From JASGTU01 sp963821815 (GTDB taxonomy: Bacteria > Chloroflexota > Anaerolineae > Caldilineales > Caldilineaceae), in the NCBI GenBank assembly GCA_963821815.1, contig CAWGFG010000006.1:2790001-2854000 (forward strand): 64,000 nucleotides of DNA, in the 5' to 3' direction. The notes beneath the pieces are model-generated. The model saw only the letters and a program-made list of their open reading frames with translations. It was not told the DNA's origin and did not search any database. Position 1 is the stretch's first letter. Each line of letters opens with the position of its first letter. Made by a program: the position numbers and the translations under genes. Of the stretch, positions 46,542 to 55,671 are shown piece by piece.

Positions 46542-47039
46542 ATGGTAGCCGAACCGACCGTAAACAAGGCTGAAGTGAATATTGAGCAGGAACAGGCGGA
46601 TAGCCAGGATGCTGTACGACTCATTCAGGAACTGGAGGATGTGCTCGATCCGCTCTACCCCAATGAGAGTCGCCACGGTTACAGCGTAGAAAAGATACTG
46701 CGCGAGGGCGTACACTTTTTCGTGTTGCGGGTGGGAGGCGATGCTGCGGCGTGCGGTGGAGTCCAGTTTTTCGACGCTGATGACGTGGAACCGGCTTATG
46801 GCGAGCTGAAACGCATGTACGTGCGCCAAGAGTATCGCGGCCGCGGCTATGCTAAAGACATTCTGGATTATCTGTCCACGTACGCACGCAGCCACAACGT
46901 TCAGCGGCTGCGACTGGAAACGGGCATTCATCAGCACGAGGCTATCGGCCTGTATGAAGGCTGGGGCTTTCGGCGCATTGGCTTCTTCGGTTCGTACAGC
47001 GACGATCCGCTGAGCATCTTCTACGAAATCACCATCTAG
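46542..47039 (+). CDS. GNAT-family N-acetyltransferase
   Basis: A 165-residue single-domain acetyltransferase. The core is GELKRMYVRQEYRGRGYAKDILDYLSTYA, with the R-G-R-G-Y-A acetyl-CoA loop, followed by RLRLETGIHQHEAIGLYEGWGFRRIGFFG. The N-terminus (NIEQEQADSQDAVRLIQELEDVLDPLYPNESRHGY) resembles the PhnO/YjgM-like subgroup that acetylates small molecules or amino acids. The ATG lies 27 bases after the enolase-family gene and the fucosidase follows at about 100 bases, so it is probably co-transcribed. The acceptor is unknown. Confidence 0.9.
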   Translation: MVAEPTVNKAEVNIEQEQADSQDAVRLIQELEDVLDPLYPNESRHGYSVEKILREGVHFFVLRVGGDAAACGGVQFFDADDVEPAYGELKRMYVRQEYRGRGYAKDILDYLSTYARSHNVQRLRLETGIHQHEAIGLYEGWGFRRIGFFGSYSDDPLSIFYEITI

Positions 47040-47143
47040 CGCACCAAGCCTGCATGGTTGTCACCACGGCTTTATGCGACGCCTATCCAGCACGAATTCA
47101 TACCTTCGCATCATCAACGAATCAGCAGCCAGGAGCCATCAAG

Positions 47144-48589
47144 ATGCAGACAACCATCGCCGGTCCTTATGAGGCGACTTGGGAATCGCTCAAGCAGTAT
47201 CGCATCCCGGATTGGTACAAGAACGCCAAGTTTGGCATTTTCATCCACTGGGGCGTATACGCTGTACCTGCGTTCGGCAATGAGTGGTACCCGCGCAATA
47301 TGTATTGGCCTGGCTCGCCCGAGTACGCGCATCATGTGGCGACCTATGGCCCTCAGACGCAGTTCGGCTACAAGGACTTCATCCCCATGTTCAAAGCCGA
47401 GAACTATGATCCGGCGGCATGGGCGAGCCTCTTCAAGGAGTCCGGCGCACGCTATGTCGTGCCTGTCGCCGAACATCACGACGGCTTTCCCATGTACGAT
47501 TCGGCGTTGACCGAGTGGTGCGCAGCCAAGATGGGGCCAAAGCGTGACGTGATGGGCGAACTGGCTGATGCCGTGCGTGAGCAGGGAATGGTCTTCGGCA
47601 TTTCCAATCATCGCGCCGAGCATTGGTTCTTCATGAACGGCGGCATGACCTTCCCATCTGATGTACAGGACCCGCGCTACGCCGATTTCTATGGGCCTGC
47701 AATGCCCGGCGTCCGGCACAACACGCCTGAATGGCGCAGCGTGGACTGGCATCCACGTCCTAATGCCGTCTTCCTGGACGACTGGCTCAACCGCTTAATC
47801 GAACTCATCGATAAGTATCAGCCTCAGCTTATCTGGTTCGACTGGTGGATAGAGCAGGCGGTCTTCGCGCCCTATCTGCAGAAGTTCGCAGCCTATTACT
47901 ACAATCGCGGTGCGGAATGGGCCAAGGGCGTCGCAGTCAACTTCAAGCACAATTCCTTCCCGGCAGGCACGGCTGTCTACGATATCGAACGGGGGCAGCT
48001 CAACGGCGCGGCACGCCATTTGTGGCAGAACGACACCTCCATGTCGAAGAATTCCTGGGGCTACACAGAAAATCAAGAGTATAAAGAAGCTGCCGGCCTC
48101 ATCCAAGACCTGGCGGATGTGGTTAGCAAGAATGGTACGCTGCTGCTAAATGTGGGTCCGAGACCGGATGGGACGATTCCGCAACCGGAGCAGGATATCC
48201 TGCGCGAGATCGGGCAGTGGTTGGCTGTCAACGGGGACGCCATCTACAACACGCGGCCATGGCGCATCTTCGGCGAAGGGCCGACTGACATTCCGGAAGG
48301 CGAGTTCAGCGACACCAAGCGCACCGAGTTCACCGGCTCCGACTTCCGCTTCACAGCCCGGGAAGATAAGCTCTACGTCATTGGCTTGGCTTGGCCTGGA
48401 GAACAGGCCGTTGTTCCATCCTTGGGTGCGGGTTCACTGCATTGCCCGGAGAAGATTACAGGCGTGCGGCTCCTAGGCTACGACGGTGAGTTGACGTGGA
48501 AACGCAACGGCATTGGGCTCATCGTCCAGATGCCCAGCGAGCAGCCGTCCGAAGCTGCCTATGCGCTCGAGGTAACACTGCGCGCGTAG
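47144..48589 (+). CDS. Alpha-L-fucosidase, GH29
   Basis: A 481-residue glycoside hydrolase of family 29 that removes alpha-linked L-fucose from oligosaccharides. The start at 47144 follows AGGAG; in-frame codons back to 47054 carry no homology. The catalytic domain has WYKNAKFGIFIHWGVYAVPAFGNEWYP, VVPVAEHHDGFPMYDS and the nucleophile D233 in LIWFDWWIE. GTLLLNVGPRPDGTIPQ and a C-terminal beta domain follow. There is no signal peptide, so the enzyme is probably cytoplasmic and acts on imported oligosaccharides. It sits in the same strand run as an enolase-superfamily enzyme, which suggests coupling of fucose release to its further breakdown. Confidence 0.95.
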   Translation: MQTTIAGPYEATWESLKQYRIPDWYKNAKFGIFIHWGVYAVPAFGNEWYPRNMYWPGSPEYAHHVATYGPQTQFGYKDFIPMFKAENYDPAAWASLFKESGARYVVPVAEHHDGFPMYDSALTEWCAAKMGPKRDVMGELADAVREQGMVFGISNHRAEHWFFMNGGMTFPSDVQDPRYADFYGPAMPGVRHNTPEWRSVDWHPRPNAVFLDDWLNRLIELIDKYQPQLIWFDWWIEQAVFAPYLQKFAAYYYNRGAEWAKGVAVNFKHNSFPAGTAVYDIERGQLNGAARHLWQNDTSMSKNSWGYTENQEYKEAAGLIQDLADVVSKNGTLLLNVGPRPDGTIPQPEQDILREIGQWLAVNGDAIYNTRPWRIFGEGPTDIPEGEFSDTKRTEFTGSDFRFTAREDKLYVIGLAWPGEQAVVPSLGAGSLHCPEKITGVRLLGYDGELTWKRNGIGLIVQMPSEQPSEAAYALEVTLRA

Positions 48590-48638
48590 AGCAAAGAGTC
48601 CACTGTCCACAGTAATAAATTCGGTGAAAGCGCCAAGC

Positions 48639-48983
48639 ATGCCTACTAAACTAAAGTGGACCCGGCACGAAGACCTGGCAATCGTAAAGAAGCCGACTGT
48701 CGGTCGCCAGGAATACCTGGACCACATGACCTTTCGCACTAACAAGCGCCCCCTCTTCACCGAGATATTCGGCCCCATCGTCGGACTGAAGGAGGAGTGG
48801 GAGGAACAGGGCGCGACGCCGGAAGAACTGGATATGTCCGCGTTTCGCTATCGTTGCGAATCGCGTGGTCGCGTGCCGGTGCGTCTCGGTCCTATGAGCG
48901 GCATTACGCCTCTGGACAACTACCGCTTCTACGTCGACAAAGCCCGGGAGATCATGGAGCGCTGCGCCAACAGTTTGCAATGA
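48639..48983 (+). CDS. Small conserved-looking protein upstream of UroD-like genes
   Basis: A 114-residue protein of unknown function. The ATG at 48639 gives MPTKLKWTRHEDLAIVKKP; a GTG at 48624 is also possible. The central part, HMTFRTNKRPLFTEIFGPIVGLKEEWEEQGATPEEL, has a composition like segments in UroD-related decarboxylase or methyltransferase proteins. It may be a truncated relative or a partner subunit. No catalytic motif is evident. It is placed between the fucosidase (49 bases) and the first UroD-like gene (337 bases), all on the + strand. Confidence 0.65.
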   Translation: MPTKLKWTRHEDLAIVKKPTVGRQEYLDHMTFRTNKRPLFTEIFGPIVGLKEEWEEQGATPEELDMSAFRYRCESRGRVPVRLGPMSGITPLDNYRFYVDKAREIMERCANSLQ

Positions 48984-49320
48984 AAGACGTGGTTGCGAAC
49001 CGTTAGCGCTTGTATGTCATGCCGAACAAAGCGAAGAATCTCGACTGTAGCGTTGCATTGTAGCGTTCGATGGTGGCGTTGTTGCCCTGGATGGTAAGGT
49101 CGCCACTGATTGCGCTCAGTCCGTTATAAAAACAAGGCTATACCCTGAACATAGCGCAAAGACAGCGGCTATCATATACTGATGACATTGACTCTCATAA
49201 CGCAAAAATACCCTCCAGACGTCGCACATAGTCAGCTCAGAACGGCTGACAGGAATGCGCCGAATTGCTCTACAGGCGCTAGCCGCGCAGACGTCGAAAT
49301 ACCAAGCGGAGAAGAACACC
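48984..49320. other. Intergenic region with repeat fragment
   Basis: These 337 bases precede the first UroD-like gene. They contain a 20-base sequence at 49024-49043 that matches, at 18 positions, the left arm of the REP-like palindrome at 6627-6646. No gene was recognised; a GGAGAAG ribosome site lies at the right end. Confidence 0.55.
49024..49043. repeat. REP-like repeat fragment
   Basis: GAACAAAGCGAAGAATCTCG is a second copy of the arm found at 6629-6648. Two copies in 64 kb suggest a dispersed family in this genome. Confidence 0.55.
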
Positions 49321-50598
49321 ATGCTGACATCGAGAGAGCGCGTCGAGAAGACTCTTGCGCATGCGGAGCCGGATCGCGTGCCGCTGGACTTGGGCGGATG
49401 CGGACAGACCGGCATGCATGTGGATGCCGTCTACCGGCTGCGACAGGCGCTGGGTCTGGATGAGCCCGGCACGCCTGTAAAGGTCATCGAACCGTATCAG
49501 ATGCTGGGTGAGATCAAGCCGGATTTGATCGATGCACTGGGCGTCGACGTAGTCCCGTTGACGGGAGGTCCCACGCTTTTCGGTTTTCGCAACCAAGGTT
49601 GGAAAGCGTGGACCACATTCGGCGACACGCCGGTGCTCGTGCCAGAGGATTTCAATACCGATCCGGAACGCAACGGCGACATTCTCATGTATCCCGAAGG
49701 CGACAAATCAGCGGAACCAAGCGGCATGATGCCCGCCGGTGGTTTCTACTTCGACTCGCTCATCCACCAGGAGCCCATCGACGACGCCAACCTGAACGTG
49801 GCCGCTAACACAGCCGAGTTCGGCCCCTACGATCCCGCCGATCTGGCCCACTTTGCCAGGGAAGCCGAGCGGCTATACACAGAGACGGACAAGGCTATCT
49901 TTGCGGTCATGTCTGGGTCGGGCTTTGGCGATATTGCGCTGGTACCCGCGATGTGGATGAAGAATCCCAAGGGTATCCGCGCCGTGGAGGAATGGTATAT
50001 CAGCACCGTGACCCGCCGCGAATACGTGTACGCCATCTTTGAGCGACAGTGCGAGATCGCGCTGGAAAACCTGCAGCGCCTCTTCGAAGCCGTGGGCAAC
50101 CGGCTCACGCTCATCCACACCACCGGCACCGACTTCGGCACGCAGACCGCGCCCTTCATTTCGCCCAAGACCTACAAGGATCTGTACCAGCCCTTCCACA
50201 AGGCCATCAACGACTGGATCCACACGAACACCAGCTGGAAGGTATTCATACACACCGACGGTGCGCTCATGCCGCTGCTGCCGCATTTTGTAGAATCTGG
50301 CTTCGACATCCTTAACCCGCTTCAATTTACAGCTACCGGCATGGACCCAGTGACCGTGAAGCATGAGTTCGGCCAAGACTTCACATTCTGGGGTGCGGGC
50401 GTGGACACGCAGCATGTGCTGCCCTTTGGCACGCCGGAACAAGTGCGCGAGCAGGTCAAACGCCATATCGAGATCTTCGCGCCGGGCGGCGGATTCGTCT
50501 TTTCAACCGTACATAATGTGCAGCCGCAATCACCGGTAGAGAACCTGATCGCCATGTACGAGACGGTGCGCGATTATGGCTCCTATCCTATAGGGTAG
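49321..50598 (+). CDS. Uroporphyrinogen decarboxylase-family protein, paralogue 1
   Basis: A 425-residue protein of the UroD/MtaA/CmuA superfamily, whose non-haem members transfer methyl groups to or from corrinoids. It starts MLTSRERVEKTLAHAEPDRVPLDLGG, the common opening of this clade. The conserved TTGTDFGTQTAPFISPKTYKDLYQPFHKAI and FIHTDGALMPLLPHFVESGFDILNPLQ follow, then TFWGAGVDTQHVLPFGTPEQV. In zinc-dependent MtaA-type methyltransferases the H-x-C-G motif binds zinc; here it reads H-T-D-G, so zinc binding is altered. True UroD function in haem synthesis is unlikely. The next gene is a close tandem paralogue. The start was chosen by homology and GGAGAAG. Confidence 0.9.
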   Translation: MLTSRERVEKTLAHAEPDRVPLDLGGCGQTGMHVDAVYRLRQALGLDEPGTPVKVIEPYQMLGEIKPDLIDALGVDVVPLTGGPTLFGFRNQGWKAWTTFGDTPVLVPEDFNTDPERNGDILMYPEGDKSAEPSGMMPAGGFYFDSLIHQEPIDDANLNVAANTAEFGPYDPADLAHFAREAERLYTETDKAIFAVMSGSGFGDIALVPAMWMKNPKGIRAVEEWYISTVTRREYVYAIFERQCEIALENLQRLFEAVGNRLTLIHTTGTDFGTQTAPFISPKTYKDLYQPFHKAINDWIHTNTSWKVFIHTDGALMPLLPHFVESGFDILNPLQFTATGMDPVTVKHEFGQDFTFWGAGVDTQHVLPFGTPEQVREQVKRHIEIFAPGGGFVFSTVHNVQPQSPVENLIAMYETVRDYGSYPIG

Positions 50599-50669
50599 CA
50601 ATAGAGCACTGGATCCCGTGCCTAACATATATGGCTGCGCAACTCTGCCCTGCATAGAAGGAGAACAAC

Positions 50670-51950
50670 ATGTTAACTTCACGTGAACGCGTTGAAATGG
50701 CGCTCAAGCACCAGGAGCCGGACCGGGTGCCCGTGGACCTGGGCGGTAGCGTGCTGACCGGTATGCATGTGGACGCCGTGTACAGGTTGAGGCAAGCATT
50801 GGGCCTGGATGAGCCTGGCACGCCTGTCAAGGTTATCGATCCGTATCAGATGTTAGGCGAGATCAAACCCGATCTCATGGATGCTGTGGGCTCGGATGTG
50901 ACCATGCTGGCTAGCCCGCGCACAATGTTCGGTTTCTATAATCGGAACTGGAAAGCGTGGACCACGTTTAGCGGCACGCCAGTACTGGTGCCCGACGGCT
51001 TCAACACCGACCTGGAACCGAATGGCGACCTGCTCCTCTACCCCGAAGGCGACAAGAGCTGCGAACCCAGCGGCATCATGCCCGCGGGCGGTTTCTATTT
51101 TGACGCCATTGTGCGCCAGCCGCCTATCGACGATGCGAACCTCAATGTAGAGGATAACCTGGAAGAGTTCCAACCCATACTTGACGAGGATTTGGCCTAT
51201 TTCGGCGCAGAGGCGGTACGCCTCTACACAGAGACTGATCGTGCAATTTTGGCCAGCTTTGGCGGCACAGCCTTCGGCGATATCGCCCTGGTGCCGGCCA
51301 TGTGGCTAAAGAATCCCAAGGGTATCCGGGATGTAGCGGAGTGGTACATGAGCGCCGTCATCCGACGCGATTATGTCTATGAGTTGTTCGAACGCCAGTG
51401 TGAAATCGGTATCGCCAACCTGGCTAAGATACATGAAGTGGTGGGCGAACGCGTGACAGCCATCATCATCACCGGGACCGACTTCGGCACGCAGAATGCG
51501 CCGTTCATCTCACCGGCAACCTATCAGGACCTCTATCAGCCCTTCCACAAGGCGGTCAACGGCTGGGTGCATGAGAACACGTCGTGGAAGACCTTCATCC
51601 ATACCGACGGCTCGCTCATCCCATTGATGCCGCATTTTGTTGACGCCGGATTTGATATCATGAATCCGCTGCAGTTTACAGCCAAGGGCATGGATCCGCG
51701 CACCATCAAGACCCGCTTCGGCGACGATCTGACATTCTGGGGCGCCGGTGTAGACACGCAGAAAGTGTTGCCTTTCGGCACGCCGCAAGAGGTTCGTGAG
51801 CAGGTGGCAGAACACATTCGCATCTTCGGACCCGGGGGCGGCTTTGTGCTTTCGACGGTCCACAACGTGCAGCCGCCCACGTCGGCAGAGAACCTGTTGG
51901 CAATGTACGAGACCGCCCGCAAGTTCGGCGACTATCCGATTAACGACTAG
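50670..51950 (+). CDS. Uroporphyrinogen decarboxylase-family protein, paralogue 2
   Basis: A 426-residue tandem paralogue of the preceding gene, roughly three-quarters identical by eye and alignable end to end without large gaps. The ATG has a GAAGGAG site. It keeps TGTDFGTQNAPFISPATYQDLYQPFHKAV, the H-T-D-G variant of the zinc motif (FIHTDGSLIPLMPHFVDAGFDIMNPLQ) and FWGAGVDTQKVLPFGTPQEV. The most divergent stretch lies at residues about 75-95 (SDVTMLASPRTMFGFYNRN), probably the substrate pocket. The duplication with divergence there suggests two related substrates or a heterodimer. The gap to paralogue 1 is 71 bases, with no terminator. Confidence 0.9.
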   Translation: MLTSRERVEMALKHQEPDRVPVDLGGSVLTGMHVDAVYRLRQALGLDEPGTPVKVIDPYQMLGEIKPDLMDAVGSDVTMLASPRTMFGFYNRNWKAWTTFSGTPVLVPDGFNTDLEPNGDLLLYPEGDKSCEPSGIMPAGGFYFDAIVRQPPIDDANLNVEDNLEEFQPILDEDLAYFGAEAVRLYTETDRAILASFGGTAFGDIALVPAMWLKNPKGIRDVAEWYMSAVIRRDYVYELFERQCEIGIANLAKIHEVVGERVTAIIITGTDFGTQNAPFISPATYQDLYQPFHKAVNGWVHENTSWKTFIHTDGSLIPLMPHFVDAGFDIMNPLQFTAKGMDPRTIKTRFGDDLTFWGAGVDTQKVLPFGTPQEVREQVAEHIRIFGPGGGFVLSTVHNVQPPTSAENLLAMYETARKFGDYPIND

Positions 51951-52019
51951 GTTGTAAATAGTCAAAATTTCGTGCGAGGGTAGGGACGCGAGAGTAGGGT
52001 TTTGGCTTCCAGCCCATGC

Positions 52020-52355
52020 CTATTTTGCGGGAAGCGACAGCGCATAATCTAGACCGCGTTGCAGCCACATGGACAGGTCTTGAGCACGTTCGATGCCTTT
52101 CGGAGCAACCGTGATGAACCCGCGCATGGGGCGCCCTGTAAAGTCCATGACCTGCGCATACGGCTGATCCAGCATCGCCTCATAATCGTCTTTGCCGACC
52201 CGAACCATTAGGCTGTCTTGAAGAATCCCCGCGCACATGTTGCCCAGCACCATGTAGGCGATGCCGCCGAACATCTTCTTCTCGACGATGGGCGCGGGCG
52301 AAAGCTGCAATAGAGCTTCCGCTGCACGTTCGGCAAGCGCTTGGTCATAGGCCAT
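52020..52355 (-). CDS. TfoX N-terminal domain family protein
   Basis: A 111-residue protein matching the TfoX/Sxy N-terminal domain: ALLQLSPAPIVEKKMFGGIAYMVLGNMCAGILQDSLMVRVGKDDYEAM, then PYAQVMDFTGRPMRGFITVAP. TfoX regulates competence in Gammaproteobacteria, but stand-alone N-terminal domains in other phyla have no known function. The ATG at 52355 follows AGGAG; an upstream ATG at 52388 is less likely. It ends 70 bases from the second UroD-like gene in convergent orientation and follows the restriction endonuclease gene on the same strand. Confidence 0.9.
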   Translation of the reverse strand: MAYDQALAERAAEALLQLSPAPIVEKKMFGGIAYMVLGNMCAGILQDSLMVRVGKDDYEAMLDQPYAQVMDFTGRPMRGFITVAPKGIERAQDLSMWLQRGLDYALSLPAK

Positions 52356-52396
52356 GGCTGGCGCTCCTCTAGACGATACGGCACCCAAACGTGAAA

Positions 52397-53686
52397 CTAT
52401 TGAACAGCAAGCGCATTATTGTCGATTAGCCACTTCAGCCACTGTCGAATAGTTGACGCTCTTCTTGACGGTGTACTCCCGGTTAGGACAGTATACCTCT
52501 CGATAACTTCCGCAATTTCTGCATTTGATATCTGTTCTAGCTGATAGTCTCTTCCGATGAGTAAGTAAAGTATTCTTCTCAAAGTAGGTCTGCTGACCAT
52601 CTGTTGGACGAGAAGTCTATTACGATCTGAGGCATTCTTAAAACTAAGAAAGCGCTTACCGGTGTCGGTTAACTGAAACACATGTGACTCTCTATAAGCT
52701 AGATTTAGATATATCGCTGCATTTGCGTAATAGTCGCCTTGGCGTTCATCGAATTCAAATAAATCTGCAAGAGATGTGTTATCTCTGGTCCCGGAACTAA
52801 CTGCATTGACTAGGTCGATCACTTTATCCAGATCGTTAGCTTGTGGATAAGGAATATTCGGCTCTACCGCCTCCTGTATACTATTCAGAACACGCTGCAG
52901 GTCTACTTGAGTAGGTCGTGCGTAACTTAGTTGATAGCATTTAGCACGTGTGGCTGATATAGCTCCAAAGGCATCCGAAAACGCAAATTCAGTTAGGTAG
53001 TACTTTCCATTCGTGAATGCTAAGAAAATTGGTACTATGCGTTTATTCGACCGTCTACTCCACTCGAGATAAGGATAGTAGAGTTGTCTGATGTGGAAAT
53101 CGCTTCGACGCCCTACCTTCGCTTCTATCAGGTAGATGGAGTTCTCACTTTCGTATCCCGCGTCAATTTCGATTTGTACACTGCTTACTTCGGCACAATG
53201 TTCTACATCCGGCAATCGAAATGAAAATTCGCCGGAGTACGATCTGCCACGAATAGCTAGATTAAGCGTGCTTTCGCCAGTAAACTGATGTAATAGCCTC
53301 GATATATAGCCGAAATCAATTGCTTGCGATTCGTTTAGTCTTTGGTCGCCAGGATATGCGTCGAATGAAGCCAGGTCAACCGAAGAATTGTGCGCTATAG
53401 GTTGTGCCGAATATATCTGAGGTGGAATGTCATAATATGTCCTGTGAGTATGATCTTTAAAAACAACGTACACACCATTTCGCACAGGGAACAATGATAG
53501 ATTATTGTCACGAAATATTTTGGGTGTGACGGCAATAGTATCGTGTTTGGCCATCAGCCGCGGTTCCCTCTCTCCGAGGGATTTCATATCAACAGCGTTG
53601 ATATATACGAATCCGTTTTCTGATATCTCAGCTAGCGAGCCAGTTCGAGAGAAGAACCGATCCCAAGCCAAATCATTCTTTGTCAT
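52397..53686 (-). CDS. Putative type II restriction endonuclease
   Basis: A 429-residue protein with a PD-(D/E)XK-type nuclease core: VQIEIDAGYESENSIYLIEAKVGRRSDFHIRQLYYPY contains the D and E-x-K of the motif, with a typical strand order around it. The C-terminal part (SRPTLRRILYLLIGRDYQLEQISNAEIAEVIERY, then SRRASTIRQWLKWLIDNN) looks like a winged-helix domain. It follows the adenine methylase gene by 28 bases on the same strand, the classic arrangement of a type II restriction-modification pair. Both are markedly AT-richer than their neighbours, which suggests acquisition by transfer. Target specificity is not readable. The reading frame is intact, unlike that of the methylase. Confidence 0.75.
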   Translation of the reverse strand: MTKNDLAWDRFFSRTGSLAEISENGFVYINAVDMKSLGEREPRLMAKHDTIAVTPKIFRDNNLSLFPVRNGVYVVFKDHTHRTYYDIPPQIYSAQPIAHNSSVDLASFDAYPGDQRLNESQAIDFGYISRLLHQFTGESTLNLAIRGRSYSGEFSFRLPDVEHCAEVSSVQIEIDAGYESENSIYLIEAKVGRRSDFHIRQLYYPYLEWSRRSNKRIVPIFLAFTNGKYYLTEFAFSDAFGAISATRAKCYQLSYARPTQVDLQRVLNSIQEAVEPNIPYPQANDLDKVIDLVNAVSSGTRDNTSLADLFEFDERQGDYYANAAIYLNLAYRESHVFQLTDTGKRFLSFKNASDRNRLLVQQMVSRPTLRRILYLLIGRDYQLEQISNAEIAEVIERYTVLTGSTPSRRASTIRQWLKWLIDNNALAVQ

Positions 53687-53714
53687 TTGTAGGTTACCGG
53701 AGCTGCTTGCTTAT

Positions 53715-54647
53715 CTAGTAATTCGTTACCAGGATTTCTGTTATTTTCCCTCGTCCATTTCCATTCGAATTTATCATTCGATTGGCATAGACCCGCTGAA
53801 TAGTAAATCCTTGGTATAGCTCATCAAAGAAGTTATCGTCTGGGTCTGTATTCTTTGGATCCGAATTACTCAACATCAGTTTCGCGTCGTATTTGGTATC
53901 GAGGTTTCTAATATATTGTCCTAACTCGATTTGCTCTTTGTCTCCAAACTTAAGTTTAGAATATGAGGTAAAACTTGACGTCTTGCTTAGTGGTCGATAT
54001 GGAGGATCAAAATATACGAAATGAGTGATCGTCGATATATTCTTCACTGTCAGTAAATGACTTACAAGTAATCGTTGCGGAAGATAGTAGTTGTGATACC
54101 TGATAAATATTATCTGGATCACTGATTATTGGTTTGCGATATCTGCCAAATGGCACATTGAATTGACCACTGTTGTTGACTCGAAACAAGCCGTTGTAGC
54201 AGGTTTTGTTTAGGAATATCATGTAAGCTGCACGTGTTATCCAGGACTCAGCATACGCGTGAAATCGATGGAATTGAGTTGGTCATTGTATTTATCGCGT
54301 ATTGAATAGAAAAAGGCACTGCGCTGTTTCGAATCTTTCCCATAATAGCTTCGACTAAGTACATCAAGAAGCTCAATTAGCTCATCCGGTTTCTGTTGGA
54401 CAATCTGATATGCAAGTACTAGTTCTGGATTAATATCATTTAAAAGCATAGATTCCAACGTGAAAGCTTGAGCAATATCAAGAAAGACTGCGCCTCCGCC
54501 TAGGAATGGTTCAATATAGCGTTTCACTTTGCCGTCGAAAAACTCTGCGGGAAATCGATCACGTATTTCTGGAAGCAGCTGAGTCTTACCACCAGCCCAC
54601 TTAATGAACGGTCTAACTTGTACGTCTTGCTTTGATTCAATAGTCAT
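53715..54647 (-). pseudogene. dam: DNA adenine methylase (Dam/D12 class), twice frameshifted
   Basis: An N6-adenine methyltransferase of the D12 class, the partner of the adjacent endonuclease. The first frame (54647 to 54237) has RPFIKWAGGKTQLLPEI, the SAM-binding motif YIEPFLGGGAVFLDI and LNDINPELVLAYQIV. Near 54240 one base is missing and the next about 65 codons (ITRAAYMIFLNKTCYNGLF, NVPFGRYRKPII) lie in another frame. Near 54025 one extra base, probably a T in a TTT run, restores the first frame for VYFDPPYRPLSKTSSFTSYS (the catalytic DPPY) to the stop at 53715. The two indels compensate, so everything outside the roughly 200-base middle stretch is in frame. With a functional endonuclease, loss of this enzyme would be lethal, so assembly errors are favoured. 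Confidence 0.88.
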
Positions 54648-54853
54648 ACTAAATAAGTCGCTTCATTTTGCATATATGAACTGAGCTTTCTCCTTATTCA
54701 TCATAACATACTGGCGAACAGTGCATGCAGCAAGTACAAATTACGATGGTACGACATGCCGCTCTTGCATGTTAGCGACTTTGGCGTCATGATAGAATAA
54801 TACACAGTCTCCTCTTGCCGATCGACTACTCGACTTTTAGAAGGAGGCAACTC

Positions 54854-55453
54854 GTGGTCGACCCTCAGCAACACCGTGAATCCGCAATATCCAAAAAACT
54901 CACTTGCTTGAGCGCTGCCGATCGACGCTACCTGCTGTCTGTCGCACGTCAGGCACTCGAACAGCACCTATCGACCCGCCGCCGTCCGATCTTTCTGTCG
55001 GACTCTCCTATCCTTTTGCAGCAACGTGCTGTTTTCGTGACCCTGTGGCGCAGGGACACCGGCGAACTGCGCGGCTGCCGAGGCGAGAGCGTGGCGCGCC
55101 GTCCCCTCGTGGAGGCAGTGTCGGCTATGGCTATCGCATCTGCCACTGACGATCCGCGTTTCATTTCTGTAACCCTGGATGAATTGCCGCTGTTGCGCAT
55201 CGACATCAACGCGCTAACGCCGTTGGAACCGATTACGCTAGATGATGTGGTAGTCGGCGTGCACGGGCTCATGATCATTTGTGGCCAACGCGCCGGCTTG
55301 CTTCTGCCCGATGTGCCCGCGCGACTGGGCTGGACGCGTCAGCAGTTCCTTGAAGGCGTATGCGACAAGGCCATGCTGCCTCGTGACGCCTGGCACGACG
55401 CAGATACCACGCTGCTCGGCTTCCAGTCGGAGGAATGGGGAGAAGAGGAGTAG
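54854..55453 (+). CDS. AMMECR1 domain protein
   Basis: A 199-residue protein of the AMMECR1 family, often encoded with Memo-like and radical SAM proteins (AmmeMemoRadiSam system), though these partners are not in the window. The GTG at 54854 has an AAGGAGG site with 6-base spacing. AVFVTLWRRDTGELRGCRGES contains the signature LRGC-x-G, followed by SAMAIASATDDPRF and DINALTPLEPI. GERAGLLLPDVPARLGWT-like text (here CGQRAGLLLPDVPARLGW) and FLEGVCDKAMLPRDAW close the domain. The cysteine of the LRGC motif is conserved. In-frame codons back to 54815 lack a ribosome site. It is divergent from the methylase gene. Confidence 0.92.
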   Translation: MVDPQQHRESAISKKLTCLSAADRRYLLSVARQALEQHLSTRRRPIFLSDSPILLQQRAVFVTLWRRDTGELRGCRGESVARRPLVEAVSAMAIASATDDPRFISVTLDELPLLRIDINALTPLEPITLDDVVVGVHGLMIICGQRAGLLLPDVPARLGWTRQQFLEGVCDKAMLPRDAWHDADTTLLGFQSEEWGEEE

Positions 55454-55455
55454 CA

Positions 55456-55487
55456 GTTTCAAGTTTCAAGTGGAAGGTTCCAAGTTG
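55456..55487. repeat. Short heptad-like repeat, left copy
   Basis: A degenerate tandem of 7-base units (TTTCAAG-type) directly after the AMMECR1 stop codon. The part at 55463-55487 recurs in inverse orientation at 57140-57164, matching at 21 of 25 bases. The two copies flank the frameshifted unknown gene. Confidence 0.6.
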
Positions 55488-55671
55488 TTCGGTCGGCGAA
55501 CTCTGTACGAGAGCCGGATGGCTGGTCAAGGGTTCAAATGTTCACCGGACTCAAAGTGCCGGCTCGGTAGACGCGCAAAGTTCAGTAAACAGACCGATTT
55601 GCAGACTGCGTCAAGCTACCAGCAACCGAAGGAGGCCGTCTACATAGTACTATCCTGCAACCGGTTACCTC

